Positions 24,505 to 37,067 of a stretch of 64,000 nt of DNA are shown one piece after another. Each line of letters opens with the position of its first letter. The stretch's first letter is position 1. The notes under the pieces are model-generated. The model was not told where the DNA came from and did not search any database. It saw only the letters and a program-made list of their open reading frames with translations. Position numbers and translations under genes: made by a program. The stretch spans positions 49,376,758-49,440,757 of the forward strand of contig OX485805.1 in assembly GCA_950295325.1 (NCBI GenBank). Direction: 5' to 3'. This DNA is from Polytrichum commune. Taxonomy: Eukaryota > Streptophyta > Polytrichopsida > Polytrichales > Polytrichaceae.

Positions 24505-25180
24505 ATGACATCACATGAACCACACATTCGATTTCAATAACTTCATTAGCAATGTGGTTAAAGCTGTTCAAATGAAAAAAAAAAACAGCATATACATGTA
24601 TGTGGGCCATTGTATGCTACATTTATTCTTAAAGCCTACGAAGTTACATTAATGTGAGTACATTTATACAGTAATTATGTGGATTTGTAAAATGTAGGGT
24701 TTTAAAATTAATACGCATTTAAGGTTTGTGGCCTTATTGTGAGCACTTTCAACTCCGCAAGACAATTTTGCACATGATTTTCCATGGAAAAGTTTCAAGG
24801 AATTTACCTCATCCGATTAGCAATTGCTAATCAAGTAAACTGACATTTCAAATTTCGGAATTGGAGTTGAGTTACAAAATTAAGTTTTAAAAAACCAAAG
24901 TGACGATTACCTTTCTCTTTGAGCCTCTAATAAGTAGGCCTTCCCGATCGTGTTAATTGTTGAACCCATAATGGTTTCTACATTTTGAACATACAATCCA
25001 ATTTCATTGTGACACGTGTCCTTTTGGTATATGATCTTTACTGCAACTCTTGCCATGTACCACTCAAATACATGTGTATGATTACGAGGAGTGACCACAT
25101 AAGTTTCACATACCTTATTTGCGCTCTACTTTATAACTTGTATTTGGCTTTTTACATTATTTGGGCTCTACTCTACAATA
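24505..25180 (+). repeat. Dispersed ~0.85-kb repeat (copy 2)
   Basis: Colinear with 9765-10640; shared landmarks include CCACACATTCGATTTCAATA, GTGGTTAAAGCTGTTCAAAT and TGTGACACGTGTCCTTTTG. Non-coding. Confidence 0.65.
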
Positions 25181-25204
25181 TGTGGGCTCTACAAGTGTTG
25201 GGTT

Positions 25205-25330
25205 GTGCATTGTTTGGGCTCTATAGTGGGCTTCCCAATGTTCGTGCTTTGCAATATTTGGGCTCTATAGTGGGCTTCCCAATGTTTGTGCTTTGCAATA
25301 TTTGGGCTCTACAATATTTGGGTTGTACCG
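25205..25330. repeat. 44-bp tandem duplication in TTTGGGCTCTA-rich DNA
   Basis: Two copies of a unit with TTTGGGCTCTATAGTGGGC and CCCAATGTT(C/T)GTGCTTTGC, flanked by further single TTTGGGCTCTAC motifs. Confidence 0.75.
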
Positions 25331-26165
25331 ACATGATGCAAACGGTTTTGGATTCATGGCATCTACATAAACTCGTCCACTGTGGATGAAGGGGCTCCAA
25401 TAAATTATTTTTAAGAAAAGAAAAAAATCCCCCTCTAAGATTGAGGGCCAATTTATTTCAATTCAACTGCACTAGACTAGTTTGGGATCTTTGACTCTCT
25501 ATTCATGGCGTTTAATCTTCTTAAAAAAATAATTTATAAGTTAAAACATATTTCACTGCATTTTCACCTTCGCAATGGATGAGTTTACAAAGACACCACA
25601 AATCCCTAGCCAATGCAAACATGAAAGGGCTCTACAGTATTTGGATTGTACCAACATGATGCAAATATGAAAGGTATCACTACACTGGACCCTTCAAGTC
25701 CTCAGGAGAAACCCAAGGTTATGAGGTTCCAAGTTAACAATTTTGGTGGTAGAGTAAGTTCATGTGGCAAATGCATTGAAGCATAGGCTATTAGGCTCGC
25801 CATTGAAGCTGGCAAATGGTCGACCATCCCAATTCCTAGAGATAAGAGTTAAAGTGCCACTTTTACTCTTATAATGTAGTTGAAAATGAGGCGCATTTTT
25901 ATGATGGAGTGTGCTCTCTATAACTCTATTAACAATAGGTTTCCTTCCATGGAAAATTGTCAGTCCCATAAAACATTGTTATGGATTTGAATAATGTTAT
26001 GATGCATTTTGATACTCTAGAGAAGTAATCCCTTTGTCACAACCCTTCATGTACTTTTAGTCCCATAAGCCTTTTCACTTCCCAAACTTTAAAATCAATT
26101 TCAATTCAAAGTGGACTTCCTTTTTGAGACGTTTGCCCTTGACAAAAGTTGGAAGTTCGAACTTA

Positions 26166-26169
<4 letters not shown>

Positions 26170-26210
<41 letters not shown>
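26170..26210. repeat. (CT)n microsatellite
   Basis: Uninterrupted CT dinucleotide run of about 40 bp. Confidence 0.9.
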
Positions 26211-26213
<3 letters not shown>

Positions 26214-26460
26214 TTTGTTTTTACTATGCCTTAAATAAATCGCACAAAAGGTAAAATATAACCCCAAAGGATTAATTGCCTTAGGGTTAGGTAATTTTTA
26301 CCTAACAAATGTCCACCCTAGATCCGATACTATGCATCTACGGAAAAGGATAGTTACCTAATCATATATATTAAGTGAAAGGAAACATGGGAACATCCTT
26401 TAAAAGTTTAAGCCACATGAGCAGTTTACCCTTGGTAACTTCTAGGATTAGAATAAATTG

Positions 26461-27262
26461 TGCGGACGTGTGGAAGGCGTAGGCTAAGTGCTTCATTCTT
26501 TGATCACACAAAAGGGCTAAAGAACAAGTAGAATGCTCAAGGATAGTTTGAGTATGTTTTGATACAAAATGTATGATTTTGCCTTGTATGATTGTGTGAC
26601 ATAGATAACAATTGGGTTTTGTTGTTATTCACCTCGTGTATGTTCCTAACCCTCTCTTTGGATTCGGTTGGTGGCATGGGCACATGTGAGGCAGACCCTT
26701 CACAACCTTGACGGCATCATTAGGTTTTGTATTTCATCTTATTACAAAAGTAATGTGTGGACAATGTTTAGGTATTATGCAATGATAAAGAATACATAGC
26801 ATGAAATGATATGAGAGGGAACCATTGGAGTATATGTTAGACTTAGTCCTTATACCTTCTTTTGAAATTTGACTATGAAAGCCTTGGATATGAAATATCA
26901 ACATCTAATAAAACCTTAGACATGTGAATGCTCAAAGGTTGTATTCTTTAACTTATTAGACATACTCCAAGATAAAATAATTCCAAGGATATGATGATAG
27001 ATATTTAATGATGTAACCTTGAGGGATGGTCCCACCCACCCAAGTCTTGCAAAGAAACATGGATATGTAGAAGAATGGTTTGGCCTCTAAATAAGAGGAT
27101 GTATTTTGAAAGGTTTATCCTTGGAAATAATCTCTCTCTCTCCCCCTCCGTCCCCCAAAAACATCAATGACACATGCACTTTCTCTCTCTCTCGTCGAGA
27201 AGAAGTCTATGGGCGATGAAAGCAACTTCTAGCTTCCGGTGAGGCCACGTTGCCTGTGCTTT
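26461..27262 (+). repeat. Dispersed ~0.8-kb repeat (partner 36373-37276)
   Basis: Begins GCGGACGTGTGGAAGGCGTA and ends around GAGGCCACGTTGCCTGTGC in both copies, colinear throughout. The second copy has a longer CT run and an extra ~70 bp near 37120-37190. No shared open frame. Confidence 0.75.
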
Positions 27263-28040
27263 CTCGACCGTCGGATTTGATTGATGTAATCCTAATTAAT
27301 CCTATTCAAGCCCAATTAAATCAAAAAATATGCTTACCAAATTAATTAAGCCTAATTAATCATAAAATGTACTTACTGGAATTAGTCATGATTTAAATGG
27401 AATTAATTAGGATTAATCAGAAATTATTAGACTAAGTTGGATTCAATCTTACTTAACTAGTTTAAATGCGTATGAAAACTTTGTGATAGTAGAAGGTATT
27501 AACTATATTATAAATTATATAAAAATATAAAAATAAATCATAAATTTTAGTTTTATTTTAGAATGACAAAGTCCCTTCAATTGTAAGTGACAAAAATTAT
27601 AACCTCAGCGGTAATGAGGATTTTGTAATATTTTTTACTTCCAAGTTAATTACATGCTTTATTGACGGTTTCACTTTGAAAATAAAATCTAGTCAATTGC
27701 TTATTCAGTCAATGGAAGTGAACATATATATTGGATTTGAGACCTTGAAAATGAAGTGCACTCAATATGGGATTTGTGGACAAGTAGCCTTCAAAAATGC
27801 AAGTACACTAGTTTTATCGAAATCGGGCGGGCGGGCAGCAGTTTTCGGGCGGGTGCAGAAAGAATGTCGGTGGCTGCCCCCTGACAGAATATCCCATCGT
27901 CTGCCAACATGATGATCCAGAGGGAGAAGTTGCATTCAAAATGAGCGTGTACCATGGGCGTACCACAGTTTTGTGAGTTTGCGCTTAAATTGTTCGTAGT
28001 CAGATTGATTGGGGTTAGGGACACACCGATACCAGACTAT
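27263..28040. other. Intergenic, AT-rich, nothing recognised
   Basis: TTAATTA-rich sequence, then a short GC-rich patch (GGGCGGGCGGGCAGC near 27826). No gene signature. Confidence 0.45.
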
Positions 28041-28044
28041 TCAA

Positions 28045-31000
28045 GGAGCTAGAATCTAGCAGTAGAAACTAGAACAGATCGCCCGTCCTTTGTCTATCCA
28101 ACTCAAGATGTCATGTCCCTTGCGCCCTTCCGCTGCGGACGACTTCGACAGAGCAGCAGGACTGACCTCCACCTCGAGGTTTCATCCATTCCTTATATAC
28201 TCCAAAGATTTCGAGATTAATTTCCTTTAATTCATCCTTGTTAGTTCATCCTTTACCATTACTCAAGGTGGAGTTTGTTATAGCCTGTCTTAATTTCCAT
28301 CTTCTCTGCTCTGAAATTATTGGCAATAATCTTTCATGCAGAAAAGGGACATCTCAGCTGAGTAGGCAACGTCGGGGCCGGGGGGATCGTCCAACACGCA
28401 GGTGAGTTTTCAGATCTCCACTGTAATGAACAGGAATGACGTAAAATTGAGGATAACAGAATCATGAATATGTGTCAGCAGACAGACGATCAACATTTGC
28501 TGCGAATTAGAAGTTTCAGTGGTCGTCAAGAATTATGAATGTAAGAGGCCTTCGGAATCTTGCTGTCAAAAAAGTATAGAGAACTCTAATGAATCATGTA
28601 TATTTGGTTTGCTATAACACAAGAGTTAGAGTGTCTACGGTGGTACCTTCCTCATGAATGTCGGTCACGACAGTGTGCATATTTCCAGGTCTTGCAGCAT
28701 ATGTGGCTGCTGCTAACACGCTATAATTTATTGTGGATGACATACTTGGGCGGTTAGGTCGCTTGTCTCCTCAGCATATGAAAGATTGTATTCAAAACTC
28801 TAACTGATTCTCTGTTTCTTTTTAACTAGATCAAGAGCAAATACAGAAAGTTCAGAGCGGGGGCAAGAGCAGGGTCGGCTAATGATGGAATTTCTGGAGA
28901 GATTTAAATTATTGCAGGTTCCTGGCGCTCTAGGTGCTCCTTCGAATAGATCGAGTAATCAAGACCATCTTGAAGGTATTGTCATAATTTACTCCACTTC
29001 CTCGTTTTCAACGGTGCAAAATCTTCCGTTTCATTACAAATCAAATTCTTGCGGCTATAGAAACCCCCAGGCTTTGAATATTTCCTGAGATGTAGGATTT
29101 CACAATAAATTGAAAAAAACCTTGTGATCAATGTCTTTTGGCATCTAATACTCCGTGGTTAAGTTGACTTTCGAAAACTCACAGACGAATCGAGATGTTT
29201 ACCAGTTCTCTTGTGGTTACTATGTCCACCATTTCAATATGGTGGTTGTTTCCGCGTGTGACTTGGAAGATTGACGAGATACAATTATTGAGATTCTCAC
29301 ACCTTGGCATTTCTGCGCTTGGCAGGTGAACGGGCTGAGGATAGAGATCAGACGGAATTGGCAATTCTAACGCAAAAGAATACCGGCAGGCGAGCTCAGG
29401 CATCTCCATCCTACCATCGACTACGTCGTGGTGAAAAGGACATTTCAAGTGATGAGGTAGGGATGACAACCTCGCTTGCTCTAAATTTTGTTGTCGGTAT
29501 GTGTTGGTTTGGGTGTGTGAAATCTGATACTTCTTTCAAGTTTTTCTCCTAATCTAGGGAACCCTTAATTATGGTCAATGTTAGGTAGACAAAATATTTG
29601 CTTACCGATTTACAGGTGAATGATATATTAATGTGAAGGACGATGCGGAAATGTGCACTGGAAGGATATTTGCTCCACCGACTCATGAGCATGGGAGGAA
29701 TGAGAGTAGCATGAACCGTCCTCCACAGAACCCCTCATCAGTCCAAAGCAGAGGCAAGAATTGGACCAATCCGGAAGATAAACTCCTGATACAAGCCCAT
29801 GGCGCCCCATACCGCAGGAAAAAGAAGAGTTGGACGGATATTGCATCGAGCATTCCCGGGAGAACCGGAGATCAATGTCGGTTGCGGTGGGACACACTTC
29901 TTAGAATTTACAGAAAAGAGCACCTCAATCAACGGAGAAGCGAAGAAGAGTACTTTCAGGATTTGCTGTCTGGAAGAATTTCTTGTGGCCAAGGAGAATC
30001 GAGCCAAAGGGATCACCTCCAAGAACGAGCGGGGGAGAGCTGCAAGAAGAGGAAAACCCTAGAGAGTGATGTGGCTCAGGACTGTCATTGCAAACGAGAG
30101 AGATTGATTGAAGTCCATGAAATAACTTCAATCTTACAATCAGTACAGCGCTTCCTCGAAATACAGGAGAGAATTTTGAAGCTTAAGAGCTAAAGTATGA
30201 AAGGAAAACCTCTGGGGCTGAGCAGGCAACAAGTCAAGGTAATTTCCCTCATCCATAATGGCCAATAACGGCTTAATATACCAGAAGCACATTTCACACT
30301 TTGGGTGAGTCTCTATTGTTGAGTTGCACTATCTGATTGGACTATTTATGCTTTTGTTGTCTCAGGTGATGGGTTAAGAGCTGCAGGGGTTGGCACTACA
30401 CATTGTTTAAGTGGACAAACGAATTTTGTGGTGCCTCTTCATCAGGACCCTGTTGGGCAACTATTTCCAGTTTTCCCCTTTGTGGGTTGTGAAGGTGTAC
30501 CCCAGTCAAATTTCGATGGCATTTAAAAATTCTAATTTTGTTGAAAAATAGTTTTGTTTGTACATGTCAAGGAACAGAAGGTATAAGACAGTGCATAACC
30601 AGCTTTGCTTGCACAGTTTATGTTTTTGCACAGTTCAATGTCCCACTGAGCAGAAAAACCACATTTAGGTGGTTGAGAATCATTAGATTAGTTGGGGCAC
30701 CCCATTCCACCGTATTACCATCCTTTGTGGATCAGGAAGGGCTTCCTTGCTCGATTTTCTCTGGCATTGGGGTAGTGTACAGCTTGTTGGAATTCACAAC
30801 GCTTGAAAGCTGCATCAGGAGTAGAGGATGTAGCAAGCAGTCTGTGGACTTAGCTTTCTTTCAGCTTAGGAAGCCTGAGAAGGCTCACATGAATGTAACA
30901 TATTATAGCTGGTTGACAGCAGAGTACAATGAAATTTAACATTCTTCAAGCGTGGATTGTAGTATCTACTTTCTTTTAGTAGGTGATGTATCAAAATGGT

Positions 31001-31142
31001 GACTCTTTTGGTGCTTGTAAAGTTTCAATCGTCAAATCAATTTCATGCTCAGATCGGATGGGTGTCAGTTCCTATGTAGTGACCTTTTGCAGATTGTGTG
31101 AACAATAGAATAAAGATTTCCCCACAATGGACCCCAGGTTCC
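28045..31142 (+). repeat. 3-kb segmental duplication, copy 2
   Basis: Colinear with 18345-21409. The copy ends at CACAATGGACCCCAGGTTCC; 118 bp further on is the 3' end of the D27-like fragment. Confidence 0.85.
28367..30526 (+). pseudogene. Myb/SANT-like gene copy C, frameshifted
   Basis: Same five-exon layout as copy B: exon 1 ends at 28401, exon 2 is 28830-28975, exon 3 is 29326-29456, exon 4 is 29639-30238, exon 5 is 30366-30526. The Myb/SANT-like core is intact (NWTNPEDKLLIQAHG, SWTDIASSIPGRTGDQ, LRWDTLLRIYRK). Two defects: the ATG used by copy B is not preserved in exon 1 (CTGAGT instead), and a 1-bp deletion near 30187 turns the LKEL stretch into a stop, removing the last exon and the Gln/Leu tail. 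It may still make a shortened protein; more likely it is decaying. Confidence 0.65.
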
Positions 31143-31259
31143 TCTATTGAGATCCTACGAGATAAAAGTACATGATATAAACATGAAAGTAATCTCTCCT
31201 CTACACTGATGAAGGGATTTCTAAATGCAGGTAGCATACATTGGCGAGCGAGGAATCTG

Positions 31260-31738
31260 TCATCTAAGCTTTGGACACACTTCCGCAGATAGGCTGGTGG
31301 TTGGGCATGTACTGAAACAAGGTTGCTTAAAAGCCTGGTCATCCTCAGGCTCAGGCGGTCTTTGTCCAAATATCATCCGGCAACTCAAATCTTCAAAGTT
31401 GGGCTCCATTGTCAAAGGCATTCTGTCAACAATATTCAGACATTATTTGTCACATCCTCATGTGCAGCAAACCTGCAAATCATATTGGCCATATAACATT
31501 TGGAGCTACACATCTTACAGGTTGCAGGATGGTCTTCAAAGAAATGCAATGTCCTCCACAGAAATATATACTGCAAAAGTGGAAGGTCATACCCTAACTC
31601 AGTTGTGAAGAAGTATTGTGTGGGCATCTTGCATGAGTTTACACAGAGTCCTGTGCAACCACTTGTTTCGAGATAGCGACATTTCTCTATTTGAACACCA
31701 CTCCTCAGTTTCTTGCCTCCTACGTCCACCTCCACTAC
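31260..31738 (-). pseudogene. D27-like (DUF4033) gene, last two exons only
   Basis: Two minus-strand exons, 31738-31593 and 31422-31260, join in phase after clean splice sites. They encode the diagnostic C-terminal part of the D27 family: VHIEKCRYLE-type motif (QIEKCRYLETSGCTGLCVN), SCKMPTQ, then [25 protein letters not shown] and a Cys-rich tail ending CPKLR. D27 is a plastid carotenoid isomerase acting first in strigolactone synthesis; D27-like paralogues have related roles. No exon for the N-terminal two thirds is recognisable upstream within several kb, so this is probably truncated or the missing exons are too diverged for me to see. It is adjacent to the 3-kb segmental duplication. Confidence 0.75.
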
Positions 31739-31739
31739 C

Positions 31740-32696
31740 TGCATAGACACCACAGAACCTGGTTCCTAATGAGCCAGTATGAAGACTGATAGAAGTTTCA
31801 TGTCCACTTACAAATGAGCCAATTGAGGGGCTTAAGATATCCTGCCCAACAAACTGAACTTCTCTGAGGTGCTTCGTAGATGTCCAGAAGTATGCATTAG
31901 GCAATCACAAGGAGAGCGTCACCTACAGACATTCTTTCAAGGTCGCTCCCAAGATTGCTGCCAAGGTGTTCCTCAGCAAAGGAGAAATTGCTTTGAGGCA
32001 AGAGATGGATACAGTACCTCACAAGGACCTACAAGCCATGAGAAGAAGAGAGGGGTGATGCTGGCGTTCAGCTCAGCTCCCCAGTCTGAATACGGAAACA
32101 GCTTCCGAAACCAGTCCGGCACTTTTGGAAAACCCTTTACACAAAAATCAACATCTTTGTCAACTCCAACATGTGAGTAAAGCTTCCCCCTGCTTCAGAT
32201 TTCATATATAGATGAGCACACTCTTTCTTGGATCACGGTAACAAAAACATAACAAATGAAATGCACCATAGCTGAGGTCACTGGAAGGTCATAACTATTA
32301 GCAACACTTGACAGCTGCATCGACATGACTAGAAACCGATTCACCATAAAGACCAACTTCCAAAAACATAGAATGCAAGAACAGAGAATGTAAGAAATGG
32401 AGAGTGTAAGCAGGAGTAGATAGTGTCCTCCTATGAATCCCTATCTGAATTTCAAGATAATCGAAATTCCTTGTAGCAAATAAATTGAAGGTGTGTTTGG
32501 GTTTAAATAAATTGTTTAAATCCATGGAGTTTAGAAGTGGCCTCTTTGTAGCCTCCTCTAGGACTAATTGTAATTTTGAGTTGTATGCAACATTTTATTT
32601 TATTTTCTTATATTCTAAATTCAAGTGACTTTTGAGTTCATGTCTTCTTTAGAAGTTTCCCTATTTTCTAAACTTAGTACTATTTAAAGTTTCCCT
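31740..32696. other. Non-coding or diverged sequence upstream of the D27-like exons
   Basis: The missing 5' exons of the D27-like gene would be expected here on the minus strand, but no motif of that family is readable. Open frames on both strands near 31870-32180 lack known signatures. Confidence 0.35.
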
Positions 32697-32866
32697 AGCT
32701 TTTAATTTCCAAGTATCTTGTGAAGTCAAGTGACCTTTCAAGTTTCCTTAGCTTCTAAATTTCCAAGTATCTTTCGAAGTCAAATGACCTTTCAAGTTTC
32801 CTTAGCTTCTAAATTTCCAAGTATCTTTCAAAGTCAAGTAACCTTTCAAGTTTCCCTAACTTCTAC
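32697..32866. repeat. 54-bp minisatellite, about three copies
   Basis: Units contain ACCTTTCAAGTTTCC and AAATTTCCAAGTATCTT. The 54-bp period keeps one + frame open by chance (MTFQVSLASKFPSIF repeated). Confidence 0.8.
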
Positions 32867-33704
32867 TTTTGGAGTTTTGAGTAACCTTTCCATAGAGACT
32901 AATATAAAACCTCTCAACCATCCAAACTTATTCATCCTTTGTTTCATTCCCCATAGTCAGTGGTGATTTTTCACAAGGTCCCTAACATATCCAGGGACAT
33001 GTTCATAAAAAAAAAACATTTCCAGTGGATGGGTTCTTAGAAAATGAACCGGTTTTTGGACGTGTCAAATTCACTTTGGATGGGTTCTAAAAATAACAAT
33101 TCTTTTGATATTTTTTTCCAAAACAAAAAATGGTACAAATATCAGTTATATTCTGTCATATATGACATGTGAATATAAGCATAATGCAATCAAACCACTA
33201 GTACCCAATCAAAATATCAATCTTGAAGTGCTTGATTCACCTGCATGCATTAATTCATCAACCACAAAATATAGAATGGGGTGTATTGGAAAGATGAGAA
33301 TCGACAACAAAAGACAGATAACTGACAGACATTGAAGGCATAATTTGTCAAGATCCTATTTTTTCCAAGTGACATTGTCGACATCATTCGGTTTTTTTTT
33401 TTTTTTCCTATTTTTCTACCAACATTGTAAGAGACTTATTTATACCTCTTGCGGGACAGGTATTTTCATTTTCAACCGGTTTTGGGGCGGGTTGTTTTTT
33501 CTTTAACCTTTCCATGGATAGGTTGGTTTAGAAATTTCCGGGTTTGGGACGGGTTGCAATTTTTTTGCCTTTCAATTCAAGGTTTTTGGACGTGGACGGG
33601 CAAAAACTTTGTGAAAAGTCAGCCCTGCCCATAGTCCTTGTTCCTACAGCTCCCATGCCCGTTTTCTGGGCGTTGTCTCGTCCCGGGCTCTTCTGTTGCA
33701 TTCC

Positions 33705-33985
33705 CAAGCTCCCATGATGTGTTCCCAAGCTCTCATGATATGTTCCCGAGCTCCCATGATGTGTTCCCGAGCGAGCTCCCATGATATGTTCCCGAGCTCC
33801 TATTATGTGTTCCCGAGCTCTCATGATGTGTTCCCAAGCTTCCCAAGCTCCCATGATGTGTTCCCCAGCTCCCATGATGTCTTCCCGAGCTCCCATGATA
33901 TGTTCCCAAGCTCTCATGATGTGTTCCCTAGCTCCCATGATGTCTTCCCAAGCTCTCATGATGTGTTCCCAAGCTCCCATGCCCA
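33705..33985. repeat. 21-bp minisatellite
   Basis: About 13 copies of a unit close to TCCCATGATGTGTTCCCAAGC, with two irregular junctions. Because 21 is a multiple of three, long open frames appear on both strands (SSHDVFP on +, GAREHIM on -). These are by-products of the repeat, not a gene. Confidence 0.85.
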
Positions 33986-34224
33986 TTCTTTGGGTGACAC
34001 CTTGTTCGCGGGGCCTCATGCTACATCCTCAAGCTTTCCGTATGCTTCCTCGTTCCTCGGCTCCTCTCACATATTCAGAGTCCTAGCTCATTTTGTGGTT
34101 GTGCACCTTCCATAGATACTACTAAACACACTCTTGGAAGCCATGGGAGAAAGGGTGGGTCTCCTTCTACCTTGTCTTGTTTGGTCAAGAAAGCAAAAAA
34201 AAAAAACTTTCAAAGGGTTCTTGA

Positions 34225-34590
34225 GGAGATTGAGGGAAGCTAAGACATGAGCGATGAGCAGTGAGCAATGAACAATGAGCGGTAACAAGTGAACAGTGTA
34301 CATAGTACTTACCAAATTTAGTAAATAATCATGATTTAAAGATATATATATATTCTAAAATTGGTACTTGTGTTTTTTTTTGTTCAATTATTAAGTACTT
34401 GCATTTTGATAGAACAAGAGTAATGGAAGCCTATTCCTTGGATACTTTCAAGGACTATCATTATATTGCTTATTTTTATTATAACAATCCACACCAATAC
34501 ATGTCACTTATTGAAATTTTCAAACTTGTGGATGAACACAACACTTGGGCTATTAGTCACACTCTATTACACCTTTAAGTTCAAGTAGTT
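34225..34590 (-). mobile_element. Remnant of a MULE 3' end
   Basis: Begins GAGGGAAGCTA followed by irregular GAGC(A/G)(A/G)TGA units, and then matches 55141-55500 and 55880-56050: TTTTTATTATAACAATCCA, CCAATACATGTCA and TTCAAGTAG, the last lying in the coding tail of the MULE transposase. The coding part is degenerate. Confidence 0.6.
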
Positions 34591-34591
34591 A

Positions 34592-34740
34592 CTACGACAC
34601 TCGTTTATACGACACCCTCGATATTATGACACAGTTTTGCATGACCAAACCTTTTAGACCAAAACTTCCTCTTTTATATGACTATGACACTCGATAAAGC
34701 GACATTTAGAATCTTCGTTTTGTCATATTAAAGAGGTAGC
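34592..34740. mobile_element. Possible pogo-type MITE
   Basis: Flanked by TA on both sides (34590-34591, 34741-34742). Imperfect ends CTACGACACTC... and ...AGAGGTAGC, with internal CTCGATA(T/A) and ACGACA motifs in both orientations. Related sequences occur at 21690-21800 and 35225-35275. Confidence 0.4.
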
Positions 34741-34941
34741 TAATGCTCAAATTCCTTTCAACTATGTTATATACATCTAAAATACATCCATTTTCACTTG
34801 GGAACTACTTGGGAACTTCACTTATCATTGGGAACCTAAGGAGAATTAGGGTTACTAGTGCAAAATGGACACAGTTAGGGTTAGAGTGACCTCATGCCTA
34901 GTATGTTGCCTTGTACATGAATGATATAATATCGCGAGTAT

Positions 34942-35565
34942 CTTGATGCTAAACATCATGCATCCTTGTTGTCTAGTTTCTTATTACATAACTCTTTACA
35001 TCTGGTTGTTAATTGAATGGATTAGTTTTCAAAAGTTAATAGGAAATTTATATAAGATGGCAGTTGATAACTTGGGTAGGCAACACCAAAGATCTTTGAA
35101 CTCCTATTTCAAGAGTTCTTGAGAATATTTGTATTTGTTTGGAGACATAAGCTATTATTTCATACCATCTACATTGCTGAAGCTCGTTGTATACATGTTT
35201 AAGCTCGTATTACTTATGTTCTTATATTCCCTCAATAATACGACAACTTTACGCCAGTTGGCATACTAAAGAGTCACACAATGGACAACAGTAACATGAA
35301 ACGACTGGATCCTGTGCAGAATTCACGCCCATATGGATGGATAGCTTTGACCAAATATTCGGCCTCAACCAAAAATTGTTTGAAAGCGGTGGCACTGGCG
35401 GAATGGCACCACCAGTGTTTCGCAATTCATGGGTTAATAATAGTACTCATTTTATATTAAACAACCAGAAATGCAATTAAGTTATGCAACCAGAAGTACA
35501 GACAGAGTCAGAATACAAAGTATATATAGATTGCAGTTAGTACTGTATCAAGAAATACATACAAT
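34942..35565 (+). repeat. Dispersed repeat, copy 2 (partner 21408-22110)
   Basis: Starts at the same CTTGATGCTAAACATCATGC as copy 1, preceded by unrelated sequence, so this is probably a true element end. It lacks the internal duplication found in copy 1. Confidence 0.7.
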
Positions 35566-35570
35566 TTGAC

Positions 35571-35650
35571 TGATCTCAACCGATTATGCATGCCCAAAAA
35601 TCTCCCGGATCACTGGCTTGGCTGTGGAGCTTTGCAAGAGATTGCATTAA
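35571..35650 (-). mobile_element. Inverted fragment of the 22.8-kb MITE plus its flank
   Basis: Reverse complement of 22790-22866: MITE end to 35615, then GCTTGGCT (the 22.8-kb target octamer reversed) and the same unique flank. An inverted, broken duplicate of that insertion site. Confidence 0.7.
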
Positions 35651-35769
35651 ATTGTCTAAATTAATGAGGCCCACAGTACAATGCATCCGATGCCTTAACC
35701 CCTTACCATCCGAGCGCTTTTTTTCCCATCAATATAAAACGAAATTTGCAAGCTTCATTGTGCCAGGAG

Positions 35770-36000
35770 CAGTGATTGGGGAGATTTTTGGGCTTCATCG
35801 GTTGAGATCCTAGTGTTTGCAAGTCCACCGGTTACATGTTGACATCCTCCGGTTTTCCTTTATGAAATTGGGGTATATTCGTCTATAAACTCCTCTAAAG
35901 TGATCAGTAATTCTCCTGCAGTCTTGAACTTCTTCAACCGGTTATTTCTCAAACTCAACCGGTTCATCTGTAACTAACTGCCGGTTCTCCCCGATCATTG
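35770..36000. mobile_element. hAT-type MITE, full length (231 bp)
   Basis: Ends CAGTGATTGGGGAGA and TCTCCCCGATCATTG; flanks GCCAGGAG (35762-35769) and GCCAGGAA (36001-36008) make a 7/8 octamer duplication. The best-preserved long copy of the family in this window. Non-coding, so transposase must come from elsewhere. Confidence 0.8.
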
Positions 36001-36104
36001 GCCAGGAATGTCCATGAAACACAACTGTCAACACAGAGCCGTAATGACACGTCCATACAGTTGAATTTTCATACATGTCAACATTTTCATAGTTAAAAAC
36101 AGGA

Positions 36105-36240
36105 TGTCGTGTCCATGACATCACATGAACCACACATTCGAGTTCAATAACTTCATTAGCAATGTGGTTAAAGCTGTTCAAATGAAAAAAAAACAGCATA
36201 TACATGTATGTGGGCCATTGCTACATTTATTCTTAAAGCT
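36105..36240 (+). repeat. Dispersed repeat fragment (copy 3 of the 9.8/24.5-kb family)
   Basis: Nearly identical to 24505-24640, then ends abruptly in AT-rich sequence with repeated GACATGTC(A/C) motifs. Confidence 0.65.
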
Positions 36241-36372
36241 ATTATGACATGTCATAATAGCTTGACATGTCCAGGTTGATAATAACATAAATTATATAAC
36301 ATAATATTGATAATATTGATAATATTATAATCTAGTATGACATGTCCAAGTTGATAATAACATAAATTATGC

Positions 36373-37029
36373 GGACGTGTGGAAGGCGTAGGCTAAGTGC
36401 CTCATTCTTCGAACACACAACATGGCTAAAGAACATGTAGAATACTCCAGGATAGTTTGAGTATGTTTTGATACAAAATGTCTGATTTTGCCTTGTATGA
36501 TTGTGTGGCATGGATAACAATTGGGTTATGTTATTATTCACCTCGTGTATGTTACTAACCCTCTCTTTGGATTTGGTTGGTGGCATGGGCACATGTGAGG
36601 TAGACCTTTCACAACCTTGACGACATCAATAGGTTTTGTATTTCATCTTATTACAAAAGTAATGTGTGGACAATGTTTAGGTATTGATAAAAAAATACAT
36701 AGCATGAATTGATATGAGAGGGAACCTTTGGAGTATATGTTAGACTTAGTCCTTACACCTTTTTTTGAAATTTGACTATGAAAGCCTTGGATATGAAATA
36801 TCAACATCTAGTAAAACCTTAGACATGTGAATGCTCAAAGGTTGTATTCTTTAACTTATTAGACATACTCCAAGATAAAATCATTTCAAGGATATGATGA
36901 TAGGTATTTAATGATGTAACCTTGAGAGATGGTCCCACCCACCCAAGTCTTGCAAAGAAACATGGATATGTAGAAGAATGGTTTGGCCTCTAAATAAGAG
37001 GATGTATTTTGAAAGGTTTATCCTTGGAA

Positions 37030-37067
<38 letters not shown>

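Noticed and set aside
31225-31608. Plus-strand open frame of ~127 codons
   Set aside because: The minus strand of the same interval encodes phase-matched exons with clear D27-family motifs.
33528-34115. Long open frames on both strands
   Set aside because: They result from a 21-bp tandem repeat; all have low complexity.
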